Of a stretch of DNA of 64,000 nucleotides, positions 8,273-16,961 are shown piece after piece; position 1 is the stretch's first letter, and every line of letters begins with the position of its first letter. The notes beneath the pieces are model-generated. The model worked only from the letters and a program-made list of their open reading frames with translations. It had not been told where the DNA came from and made no database searches. This DNA is from Fastidiosipila sanguinis (GTDB lineage: Bacteria > Bacillota > Clostridia > Saccharofermentanales > Fastidiosipilaceae), in assembly GCF_002998295.1 (NCBI RefSeq), contig NZ_CP027226.1, forward strand, positions 62,001-126,000. The letters run 5' to 3'. The translations under genes were made by a program, and so were the position numbers.

Positions 8273-10603
8273 ATGAGATTTCAAAATGGACAGTGGCTTC
8301 AAAAAGAAGGTGTTAAATATTTCTCAGGTAAACATATTTGGGAAACAAAAATTGAAAAATCTGTAGTAGCAGGAGAGGAAATAGAAGAGCTAGTTTTCCT
8401 AACTCCAAGTACAAGAATTAACCATAATGGAGATACTCTTGGTGGTGTTGTTCTGGAGATTAGAGTTAGTATACCTGCCGAAGAAGTTATTAGATTGAGA
8501 GCAATTCATTATAGAGGTGAAATTAACCATGGTCCTAATTTTGAGTTGAACTTAAATAATAAAAAAGGTATTGATTATGATGAAACTGAAAATGAGTTTA
8601 GTGTAAGCAGTGGTAGTTTAACATTTAAAATTAATAAAAATGATGCAAGTATTAGTTTTTGCCGAGATGGTGAAATTCTTGCTACCTCAAAAGGTGATGA
8701 TCTTGCTTACGTAAAAACTGATTGGCAAGGAGACTACTATAATGATCACAAACCTGGAACAAACTTCTTCCGTAGTCAATTTGGTATAGATATTGATGAG
8801 ACATTTTATGGATTTGGTGAGAAGTTTACTCCTTTCGTAAAAAATGGACAAACTGTAGAAATTTGGAATGAAGATGGCGGTACAAGTACAGACCAAAGTT
8901 ATAAGTCAATACCATTCTATCTTTCATCTAAGGGTTATGGACTTCTTGTAAATAACTCTGATAAAGTTGAGTTCGAGATCGCAACCGAGAATGTTTCTAA
9001 GATAGCATTATCAGTTCCTGGAGAAGAATTAGATTACTTCTTCTTTAACGGACCAGATCTCAAAGATATTGTTAAGAGATATACAGATATGACAGGTAAA
9101 CCTGCATTACCACCACAATGGTCATTTGGACTTTGGTTATCTACATCTTTTACTACAAAGTATGATGAAGAAACAGTAATGCATTTTATTGATGGAATGA
9201 TTGAGAGAGAGATTCCATTGTCAGTTTTCCATTTTGATACAAGTTGGATGAAAGAATTCCATTGGACAAGTTTCGTTTGGGATAAAAATAAGTTCCCAGA
9301 ACCAGAAAAAATGATAAAGAAAATTCATGATAAAAATATTAAAACTTGTGTTTGGATTAATCCTTATGTTGGTCAGGCGTCTGAAATTTTTGATGAAGGT
9401 GTCAAAAATGGTTATTTCTTGAAGCGAGAGAATGGTGATGTATGGCAATGGGATATGTGGCAACCGGGTATGGCCATAGTCGACTTTACTAATCCAGAAG
9501 CAGTTGAGTGGTATAAATCTGGACTAAGGAAATTATTAGACATGGGAATCGATTCTTTCAAGACAGACTTTGGTGAAAGAATTCCTACTGATGTTGTATA
9601 TCACAATGGTGCAAATCCTAAAAAAATGCATAACTACTATACATATTTGTTTAATAAGACTGTATTTGAACTTTTAGAGGAAGTTAAAGGTAAGAATGAA
9701 GCAGTATTATTTGCAAGATCAGCAACAGTCGGAGGGCAACAATTCCCAGTTCACTGGGGAGGAGACTGTTGGTCAAATTATCCTTCAATGGCAGAGAGTT
9801 TAAGAGGTGGTTTATCCTTAACTGCAAGTGGATTTGGATTCTGGAGTCATGATATTGGAGGTTTCGAAGATAAATCTACAGCAGATGTATATAAGAGATG
9901 GGCAGCGTTTGGACTACTATCGACACATAGTAGGCTGCATGGATCTACTTCATATAGAGTTCCTTGGAATTATGATGATGAAGCTGTTGATGTAGTAAGG
10001 TATTTCACTAAATTAAAGATGAAATTAATGCCATATATTTATAGTCAAGCAGTTAAGACACATAATACTGGTGTGCCAATGACTAGAGCTATGATATTTG
10101 ATTATTTAGATGATAAGAATGTGCGCTACCTTGACAAGCAATATTTATTTGGTGATTCAATTATAGTTGCTCCTGTATTTAATGAAGAAGGAATTTCAAG
10201 TGTATATCTACCAGCAGGTAAATGGACTCATTTTATTACAGGTGAAGAACTAGATATAGAAGATGGTAAATGGATTAATACAAAAGAAGATTACTTTAGT
10301 TTGCCAATTTGGGTTAAAGAAAACAGCATAATCCCAATCAGAAAAACTGAGAATGATGAGGTTAATAAAGACTTTACCAGTGAGTTTGCTGATGATTTAG
10401 CATTTGAGATATTCAATATTAATATAAACCAAAAGGTTGAAGTTTATGATAACAATGAGTTATTGAGTGTTTTAAATCTAGAATTATCAGAAGATGGTAC
10501 TGAAGCTAAGGTGAGTTTCGAGGGTAAAACAGCTCCCGTTTATATAAAAGATAAAATTTATAATGAAAATGCTGAAGAGAAAGAATTTACTATAAAACTA
10601 TAA
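8273..10603 (+). CDS. GH31 alpha-xylosidase (YicI-like)
   Basis: A retaining alpha-glycosidase, best read as an alpha-xylosidase that removes terminal alpha-1,6-xylose from xyloglucan oligosaccharides in the cytoplasm; no signal peptide is present. The length (776 residues) matches YicI of E. coli. The nucleophile is Asp432 in FKTDFGERIP and the acid/base is Asp498 in WGGDCWSNYPSMAESLRGGL. The spacing of 66 residues equals that in YicI (D416/D482), and the FKTDFGE motif is the alpha-xylosidase form rather than the alpha-glucosidase form. An N-terminal beta-sandwich precedes the barrel and a small beta domain follows. AAAGGAGAG lies upstream of the ATG. GH2 follows after 12 bases. The truncated xylulokinase gene upstream would handle the released xylose after isomerisation. 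Confidence 0.9.
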   Translation: MRFQNGQWLQKEGVKYFSGKHIWETKIEKSVVAGEEIEELVFLTPSTRINHNGDTLGGVVLEIRVSIPAEEVIRLRAIHYRGEINHGPNFELNLNNKKGIDYDETENEFSVSSGSLTFKINKNDASISFCRDGEILATSKGDDLAYVKTDWQGDYYNDHKPGTNFFRSQFGIDIDETFYGFGEKFTPFVKNGQTVEIWNEDGGTSTDQSYKSIPFYLSSKGYGLLVNNSDKVEFEIATENVSKIALSVPGEELDYFFFNGPDLKDIVKRYTDMTGKPALPPQWSFGLWLSTSFTTKYDEETVMHFIDGMIEREIPLSVFHFDTSWMKEFHWTSFVWDKNKFPEPEKMIKKIHDKNIKTCVWINPYVGQASEIFDEGVKNGYFLKRENGDVWQWDMWQPGMAIVDFTNPEAVEWYKSGLRKLLDMGIDSFKTDFGERIPTDVVYHNGANPKKMHNYYTYLFNKTVFELLEEVKGKNEAVLFARSATVGGQQFPVHWGGDCWSNYPSMAESLRGGLSLTASGFGFWSHDIGGFEDKSTADVYKRWAAFGLLSTHSRLHGSTSYRVPWNYDDEAVDVVRYFTKLKMKLMPYIYSQAVKTHNTGVPMTRAMIFDYLDDKNVRYLDKQYLFGDSIIVAPVFNEEGISSVYLPAGKWTHFITGEELDIEDGKWINTKEDYFSLPIWVKENSIIPIRKTENDEVNKDFTSEFADDLAFEIFNININQKVEVYDNNELLSVLNLELSEDGTEAKVSFEGKTAPVYIKDKIYNENAEEKEFTIKL

Positions 10604-10615
10604 TGGTAGGTAACG

Positions 10616-13600
10616 ATGAGAAAGACTCTTAACAATGATTGGTTGTTTCAGAAACAAACCTTCAATGATGATTTAGTTAATAAGCCAAATGAAAACATGT
10701 GGGAGATAGTTAATCTCCCACATGATTGGCTGATCTTTGATGTCAATAATTTATACGATAATACTATTGGTTTCTATAGAAAAGAGATTAATTTAAATAT
10801 AGAAGCTGATGATGTCTATTACTTGCACTTCAATGGCATATATATGGATTCTGAAATCTATATTAATGGGAATAAAGCTTTTGAGTGGAAGTATGGTTAT
10901 ACAAGTTTTTATTTTGATGCTAGTCAATATTTAGTTAATGGATTAAACAGAATAGATGTCACTGTTAAACATATGCATCCAAATTCACGTTGGTATAGTG
11001 GGGCAGGTATTTATAGAGATGTTTATTTGCTGAAAAAGACGAAAACTCATTTTGTACCTCAATCTTTGTATATAAGTTCCATTGTTGATTCAAATGAGAA
11101 AAATGCAGAACTTGAATTTTCTGTAGAAATTAACGGTATAAGGAATAGTAATTCAGAACTAAAGTTAAAAATTGATATAAGTGATAAGTATAGTAATGAG
11201 TCTTTAGCTAATTTTGAAACAAAGGCAGAGTCCACAACTAATGAAATAATAAATTTGGATAATGTTAAACTATGGTCTACCAAGACACCAGAACTTTATA
11301 ATTTTAAAATTCAGTTGTTAGAAAATGGGCAAGTAATTGATGAAGTACAAGAACAAATTGGCTTTAGATCCCTTGAATTTACTAGTGACAGAGGTTTGCT
11401 TTTAAATGGTGAGAAAACTTTGATCAAGGGAGTGTGCATGCATCATGATCTTGGTTTATTAGGATCTGCCTTTAATAAAGATGCAGCTGAACGTCAAGTA
11501 ATTAAACTTAAAGACATGGGTGCGAATGCCATAAGATTTTCACATAATCCACCAGCGCCAGAATATATAGATCTTTGTGATAAATATGGCTTGATGGTAA
11601 TTGATGAAGCTTTTGATATGTGGCAGAAACCAAAAACTGAATTTGATTATGCTAGATTTTTTGATTCTTGGTTTGAAAAAGATATCGAAGCAATGGTAAA
11701 AAGAGACCGCAATCATCCAAGTTTAATAATGTGGTCAATAGGGAATGAAATTTTTGATACTCATGTAAATCCAGAAGCCAAACTTGTTACAAAAAAATTA
11801 GTTGAAGCAGTTAAAAAGTATGATCCAAGATCAAACGCAAAAGTAACATTTGGTAGTAATTTCTTGTATTGGGAGCCTACACAAGATTGTGCAAAAGAGC
11901 TTGATGTTGTTGGATACAATTATTCAGAATCAATTTACAAAGAACAACATTTGCAATATCCTGACTGGATTATGTATGGTGCAGAAACAGCTTCAATAGT
12001 TAATAGTAGAGGAATATATAGATTCCCTTATGAGAAAAATATACTTACAGATAAAGATAAACAATGCTCAAGTTTTGGTAATAGTAATACTAGTTGGGGT
12101 GCACCAAATTTTGATTTTCTTTTTGAAGAACAGGCTAAACATCCATATATATTAGGACAATTTATTTGGACAGGTTTTGATTATATTGGAGAACCAACAC
12201 CATATGATACTAAGAATTCATATTTTGGAGTAATTGATACTGCAGGATTTGAGAAGGATAGTTTTTATCATTACAAAGCAGCTTGGACAGATCCCAGAGA
12301 AGAAATAGTTTTACATTTAGCTCCATATTGGGATTTTAATCCAGGTCAAGAAATTGATGTGGTGGCTGTGTCAAATGCACATAAACTTGAACTCTATCAT
12401 AATGGAAATTTAATTGGCTCACAGAATCTTAACCCGAAAGAAGGTAATTTCTCTGCTAGATGGAAAGTAGATTTCACTCCAGGATTTATTGAAGTAATTG
12501 CTTATGATGAATCTGGCAATGAGCTTAAGAGAGTGAGAAATTCTAGTTTTAGCGATGCAAAATCAATATCAGTTAATTCATCAAAATCATCTGCAAAAAT
12601 AGGTGATCTGATATTTTATGAAATTACCTTAGTTGATGAAAATGGTATAGAAGTAGCTAATGCTAATAATTTAATAGAAGTAACTGTATCTGGCGGAGGT
12701 CAGCTAATTGGTTTAGATAATGGCGATAGTACTGATTATGATCAATATAGAGGTAATGTGAGAAGACTTTTCTCCGGTAAGTTACTTGCTATTGTACAAG
12801 CTACGGCTCAAGAAGATATTAAAGTAGAATTCAGTGCAGTTAATTTAAGTAGTGCCACTCATACATGTAGTGTTTCTGGTTTAGATAATGAAAAAAGCAT
12901 AATTAAACCTTCTACAGTTGTAGATGAAAATATTCTGGAGCACGAATATATAAGAAAAATAGAAATAGAGTACCAAGGATCTAGACTCATTCAGGCACCA
13001 TTAAAGGATGTTAGCGTTAAGTTCAGAGTTTACCCTGAGAATGCTAGTGTTAATTCAATAGATTGGTTCGTAACAGATGTTAATGGAGTAGAAATTGAAA
13101 ATGCCAAGATCATAGAAGTTGATGAAGTTAAAAATATAGTGAAATTTGAGGTCCATGCTGACGGAGAATTCTATATTAGAGCCATGGCAAATAATGATAA
13201 ACTCATACCTCAGATTATTTCACAAGTTAGATTTGTTGCTGACGGCTTTGGAGATTTACAACTTGACCCATATAATTTTACATATGCTGTATTGGCAAAT
13301 CACTTTTCAGACACTGTGATTACTGGAAGAGAAGGTGGTATGTCATTGACTTCTGATGGAAGTAACTGGATTGCATATAGTAATTTAGACTTTGCTGGTC
13401 AGAGCTCGAATGTTATGAAAATTTCCCACTTTTCTTATAATGATGATACGGAATTTAAAATTTACAAAGGCTTACCGAATGACCAAAACAGAAGATTAAT
13501 TTTCCAAGATACAATTACTAAGAAAAGTGTTTGGCAAACTTTCCAAGAATATGATTTAAATTTATGGGAAAAAGTAAATACTGGTGATGTATTAAGTATA

Positions 13601-14080
13601 GAAGTTAATGGCAGAGGAACTTTGCAAGGGTTTGAATTTAGTCATAATTCTTATCAGGAAGTTACTATGGACCAAAGAGTATCCATATATGGAGATGATT
13701 TTACCGTAAAGGATAAACGTATTGAAAATATCGGTAATAATGTTTCAATAGACTTAGGTAAGTTTAACTTTGACAATGGAGGAGCAAATAAGATAATAAT
13801 TAAAGGTTCGACACCTTTAACAATAAATACTATTAGAGTAGTAATGACTCCAGGAATCGATATGTTAGAAGAACAGAATCAGGGAATTGAAACACAGAAA
13901 ACTATTGAGCTGATAGAATTTAAACAAAGTGACGAAATAGAAGAACAAAGTTTCAATATTAACAATAAATCTGGCAAATACAAGGTTGAATTGGTATTTA
14001 TGCCGGGCTCAAATATGACACTAGAATCGATAAGGTTCAAAGAAGAAGGAGATAATAATGGCAGTGGTATTAGATTATAA
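10616..14080 (+). CDS. Large multidomain GH2 beta-galactosidase
   Basis: A GH2 retaining glycosidase of 1154 residues without a signal peptide, so probably cytoplasmic. The sugar-binding domain (about 1-150), immunoglobulin-like domain and TIM barrel are in standard order. Acid/base is Glu378 in WSIGNEIF and the nucleophile is Glu457 in YGAETAS, 79 residues apart as usual for the family. The WTGFDYIGEPTPY motif after the barrel is typical of beta-galactosidases carrying a DUF4982-like domain. The last 450 residues hold extra beta-rich modules, including Ig-like segments and a C-terminal part resembling a carbohydrate-binding or discoidin-like fold; I cannot assign these firmly. It probably removes beta-galactose from xyloglucan side chains. 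Its stop lies 23 bases inside the GH3 gene. Confidence 0.85.
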   Translation: MRKTLNNDWLFQKQTFNDDLVNKPNENMWEIVNLPHDWLIFDVNNLYDNTIGFYRKEINLNIEADDVYYLHFNGIYMDSEIYINGNKAFEWKYGYTSFYFDASQYLVNGLNRIDVTVKHMHPNSRWYSGAGIYRDVYLLKKTKTHFVPQSLYISSIVDSNEKNAELEFSVEINGIRNSNSELKLKIDISDKYSNESLANFETKAESTTNEIINLDNVKLWSTKTPELYNFKIQLLENGQVIDEVQEQIGFRSLEFTSDRGLLLNGEKTLIKGVCMHHDLGLLGSAFNKDAAERQVIKLKDMGANAIRFSHNPPAPEYIDLCDKYGLMVIDEAFDMWQKPKTEFDYARFFDSWFEKDIEAMVKRDRNHPSLIMWSIGNEIFDTHVNPEAKLVTKKLVEAVKKYDPRSNAKVTFGSNFLYWEPTQDCAKELDVVGYNYSESIYKEQHLQYPDWIMYGAETASIVNSRGIYRFPYEKNILTDKDKQCSSFGNSNTSWGAPNFDFLFEEQAKHPYILGQFIWTGFDYIGEPTPYDTKNSYFGVIDTAGFEKDSFYHYKAAWTDPREEIVLHLAPYWDFNPGQEIDVVAVSNAHKLELYHNGNLIGSQNLNPKEGNFSARWKVDFTPGFIEVIAYDESGNELKRVRNSSFSDAKSISVNSSKSSAKIGDLIFYEITLVDENGIEVANANNLIEVTVSGGGQLIGLDNGDSTDYDQYRGNVRRLFSGKLLAIVQATAQEDIKVEFSAVNLSSATHTCSVSGLDNEKSIIKPSTVVDENILEHEYIRKIEIEYQGSRLIQAPLKDVSVKFRVYPENASVNSIDWFVTDVNGVEIENAKIIEVDEVKNIVKFEVHADGEFYIRAMANNDKLIPQIISQVRFVADGFGDLQLDPYNFTYAVLANHFSDTVITGREGGMSLTSDGSNWIAYSNLDFAGQSSNVMKISHFSYNDDTEFKIYKGLPNDQNRRLIFQDTITKKSVWQTFQEYDLNLWEKVNTGDVLSIEVNGRGTLQGFEFSHNSYQEVTMDQRVSIYGDDFTVKDKRIENIGNNVSIDLGKFNFDNGGANKIIIKGSTPLTINTIRVVMTPGIDMLEEQNQGIETQKTIELIEFKQSDEIEEQSFNINNKSGKYKVELVFMPGSNMTLESIRFKEEGDNNGSGIRL

Positions 14081-16796
14081 AAAATATGCACAGAAAGCTA
14101 GAGAAGCAGGGGCAGAGGGCATTGTCCTCTTAGAAAATAGCAATAATGTTTTGCCTCTTGTAGATCAAGAAATCGCTGTATTTGGTAGAACACAGTACGA
14201 TACGATTTATTGTGGTACAGGATCTGGTGGTTTAGTTAATGTCCCTTATGTTGTTAGCATTAATGAAGGGTTGAAAGAGAAATACACTTTGGCTGAGAAG
14301 GTAGACGAAACCTATAGAAATTGGATTAAAGAAAATCCTTTTGATAAGGGACAAGGTTGGGCCCAAACACCTTTTAGTCAAAAAGAAATGGATTTATGTG
14401 AAGATCTCTTAAAAGAAACTTCTGAAAATATTGATACAGCAATATTTGTAATAGGAAGAACAGCAGGTGAGGACAAAGATTTTACACTTGATAAAGGTTC
14501 TTATTATTTATCAGAAAAAGAGTTGAAAATAATAAAAGATTTGCGTAAACATTTCAAAAATTTAGTTGTTGTAGTGAATTCTGGAAATGTTATAGATTTA
14601 AGCTGGCAAGAAGAAGTACAAGCTGATGCAATTGTATTTGCATGGCAAGGTGGTTCAGAAACAGGCCATAGCGTAGTAGATGTACTGTCTGGAGATGTTA
14701 ATCCTTCAGGTAAATTACCGGACACAGTATTACGTGACATAAAGCGCCATCCAGCTTTCAAATATTTTGGAAGAGTAGAAGAAAATCTATACGAAGAAGA
14801 TATTTATGTTGGCTATAGATACTTTGAAACACTAGACCAAGAAAATGTTCTTTATCCATTTGGGTATGGATTGTCTTACACTGAGTTTGAATTTGAAGTC
14901 TTAGATAGTTTAGTAAATGTAAATCCTAAAGCTGATAATTATGATATTAATCTACAAGTAAGAGTTAATAATATAGGAAATCAGTCTGGTAAAACTGTAG
15001 TACAAGTTTATGGAAGTAAACCGCAAGGGGGATTAGGTAATCCAATACGTGAATTAATTGCATTTAAGAAAACTAGTGAAATTCCAGCAGGTAAAAGTGA
15101 AGATGTTAATATAAATATTGATCTACGAGATCTTAAGTCATATGACGATAGATTAAATTCTGATACTGAATCTTGCTATATTTTAGAAGCAGGTGAGTAT
15201 AAAATAAGTGCTGGATTTGATGTTAGAAGCGCAAAAGATATTGAGAATATATTCTTAGAAGACACAATTGTATTAGAGCAACTTACTTCACGTCTATCGC
15301 CACAAATAAGTTTCAAAAGAGTGAAAGTAGTTAAAGCTGAGAATGGTTTAGAGCTAGACTATGAAGATGTTCCTAACAGAGGATATGCTGAAGTCCCTGT
15401 CTTAGAAAGCGATATAAAACAAACTGATGCTGAGTTTAAACTGACTGATGTTATCAGTGGTGAGGTTGATTTAGATGAGTTTATTGCTCAATTCTCAGAT
15501 GAAGATCTTTTACAAATGTCGTATGGAAACGGTATGGGACCTATAGGTGTAACTGCAGGTATTGCAGGAGCATTTGGTGGTGTTACAGAGAGATTGTTAG
15601 AAGCTGGTATACTTCTTTATGCTTGTGCTGATGGCCCATCTGGTATTCGTATGGATAATGGAAGTATGGCATTTAGTATACCTAATGGTACATGCTTAGC
15701 AGCTAGTTTTAACCCTGAAATAAATCAAGAATTATTTGAATTTGTAGGTCTAGAATGTAGAAAAAATAATATAGATTCACTGTTAGGCCCAGGAATGAAT
15801 ATTCATAGATATGCATTATGTGGACGAAATTTTGAATATTTTTCAGAAGATCCACTATTGACAGGTGTTATAGCAGATAGTCAATTGATAGGTATGAAAA
15901 AATATAATGTTCTCGGAACAGTCAAGCATTTTGCCCTGAATAATCAAGAATATGAGAGAGTTAATTCAGACTCTGTAGTTTCTGAGAGAGCAGCTAGAGA
16001 AATATATCTTAAACCATTTGAATATATTGTACGATCTGGTAATGCTCAAAGTATCATGACTTCATATAATTATATAAATGGATTACATGCAGCATCTAAC
16101 TACGACCTCAATACTGCTATTTTAAGAGATGAGTGGGGTTATGATGGAGTTGTCATGACTGACTGGTGGGCAGAGCTTAATGACAAGCCTTACTCAAGCA
16201 GTAATAAAGAGAATGTCCTTCCTATGATTAGAGCTCAAAATGATTTGTTCATGGTTACACCTAGTGCAGATAGGGTAAGCTTAGAAAAAGTATTAGAAGT
16301 TTCTGGCAAAGCTGAGATCAATAGATCTGAGTTGGTAAGAAATGCTAAGAATATATTAAATGTAATTATAAAATACTCTCAAGCAATTCACCCACTTAGT
16401 GTAGAGGTTCAGAATGAACCAGAGTCTAATAGTGATAAGATTCAAGTTGTAGATGTCTATCAAGATAAGGAAAAAGTCGATATTAATTTAGCCGACTTAA
16501 GCACAGATATAGGATACACAATCCAATTGCTGATAGAAAATCACACCTCTGGAATATTTGAATTGAGATTAGATGCAACAAGTACGGCAAAAGATGTAGC
16601 TCAAACTAATATTGCTTTATCAATTAACAATGTACCAGAGAGAACTATCAACTTTGTAGGAAGTGAAAGAAAACAAGAGAATATTAGGTTGGACCTCAGA
16701 CAAAACTTGCTTAATGTTGTAGACATGCATTTTGCAGAATCAGGAATCAAAATAAACTCAGCGGAACTGGTGCTACTTGAGGAAAAGAACAGGTAG
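14058..16796 (+). CDS. GH3 beta-glucosidase, swapped domain order
   Basis: A GH3 retaining beta-glycosidase of 912 residues in which the domain order is reversed. The (alpha/beta)6 C-type domain comes first (about 15-240, with GRTAGEDKDF and the AWQGGSETG segment), followed by a fibronectin-III-like domain starting near YPFGYGLSYTEFEFE. The TIM-barrel domain comes last (about 480-780), carrying the substrate-binding KHFALNNQE region and nucleophile Asp702 in VVMTDWWAE. The same arrangement is known in the Ruminococcus albus beta-glucosidase. No signal peptide. The ATG overlaps the GH2 gene and GAAGGAG precedes it, so translation is coupled. It most likely cleaves the glucan backbone of imported oligosaccharides after xylose and galactose removal. 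Exact specificity (glucoside or xyloside) is inferred. Confidence 0.88.
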   Translation: MAVVLDYKKYAQKAREAGAEGIVLLENSNNVLPLVDQEIAVFGRTQYDTIYCGTGSGGLVNVPYVVSINEGLKEKYTLAEKVDETYRNWIKENPFDKGQGWAQTPFSQKEMDLCEDLLKETSENIDTAIFVIGRTAGEDKDFTLDKGSYYLSEKELKIIKDLRKHFKNLVVVVNSGNVIDLSWQEEVQADAIVFAWQGGSETGHSVVDVLSGDVNPSGKLPDTVLRDIKRHPAFKYFGRVEENLYEEDIYVGYRYFETLDQENVLYPFGYGLSYTEFEFEVLDSLVNVNPKADNYDINLQVRVNNIGNQSGKTVVQVYGSKPQGGLGNPIRELIAFKKTSEIPAGKSEDVNINIDLRDLKSYDDRLNSDTESCYILEAGEYKISAGFDVRSAKDIENIFLEDTIVLEQLTSRLSPQISFKRVKVVKAENGLELDYEDVPNRGYAEVPVLESDIKQTDAEFKLTDVISGEVDLDEFIAQFSDEDLLQMSYGNGMGPIGVTAGIAGAFGGVTERLLEAGILLYACADGPSGIRMDNGSMAFSIPNGTCLAASFNPEINQELFEFVGLECRKNNIDSLLGPGMNIHRYALCGRNFEYFSEDPLLTGVIADSQLIGMKKYNVLGTVKHFALNNQEYERVNSDSVVSERAAREIYLKPFEYIVRSGNAQSIMTSYNYINGLHAASNYDLNTAILRDEWGYDGVVMTDWWAELNDKPYSSSNKENVLPMIRAQNDLFMVTPSADRVSLEKVLEVSGKAEINRSELVRNAKNILNVIIKYSQAIHPLSVEVQNEPESNSDKIQVVDVYQDKEKVDINLADLSTDIGYTIQLLIENHTSGIFELRLDATSTAKDVAQTNIALSINNVPERTINFVGSERKQENIRLDLRQNLLNVVDMHFAESGIKINSAELVLLEEKNR

Positions 16797-16832
16797 TTAT
16801 AGTTAAAAATAAAGAATTGATTCTATTCAATT

Positions 16833-16870
16833 AGGCACCATTAATTTTTTAAGTTAATCGGTGCCTTTTT
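16833..16870 (+). terminator. Intrinsic terminator ending locus 1
   Basis: AGGCACC (16833-16839) pairs with GGTGCCT, reinforced by inner TTAA pairs, and is followed directly by a run of five T. It closes the GH31-GH2-GH3 transcription unit. Confidence 0.85.
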
Positions 16871-16928
16871 AATTTAAAAACCTTTTTGTTTTAAGTTAAA
16901 ATACTAAGAATTTAGCCTAAAAATTAGC

Positions 16929-16934
16929 TATAAT
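16929..16934 (+). promoter_or_regulatory. Probable -10 element for the mannosidase operon
   Basis: TATAAT stands 27 bases before the GH2 beta-mannosidase ATG, just after the locus 1 terminator, so a promoter is expected here. A clear -35 hexamer is not visible at the right spacing. Confidence 0.45.
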
Positions 16935-16961
16935 TTAATTAATAAACTTGAGGAGTTATTT

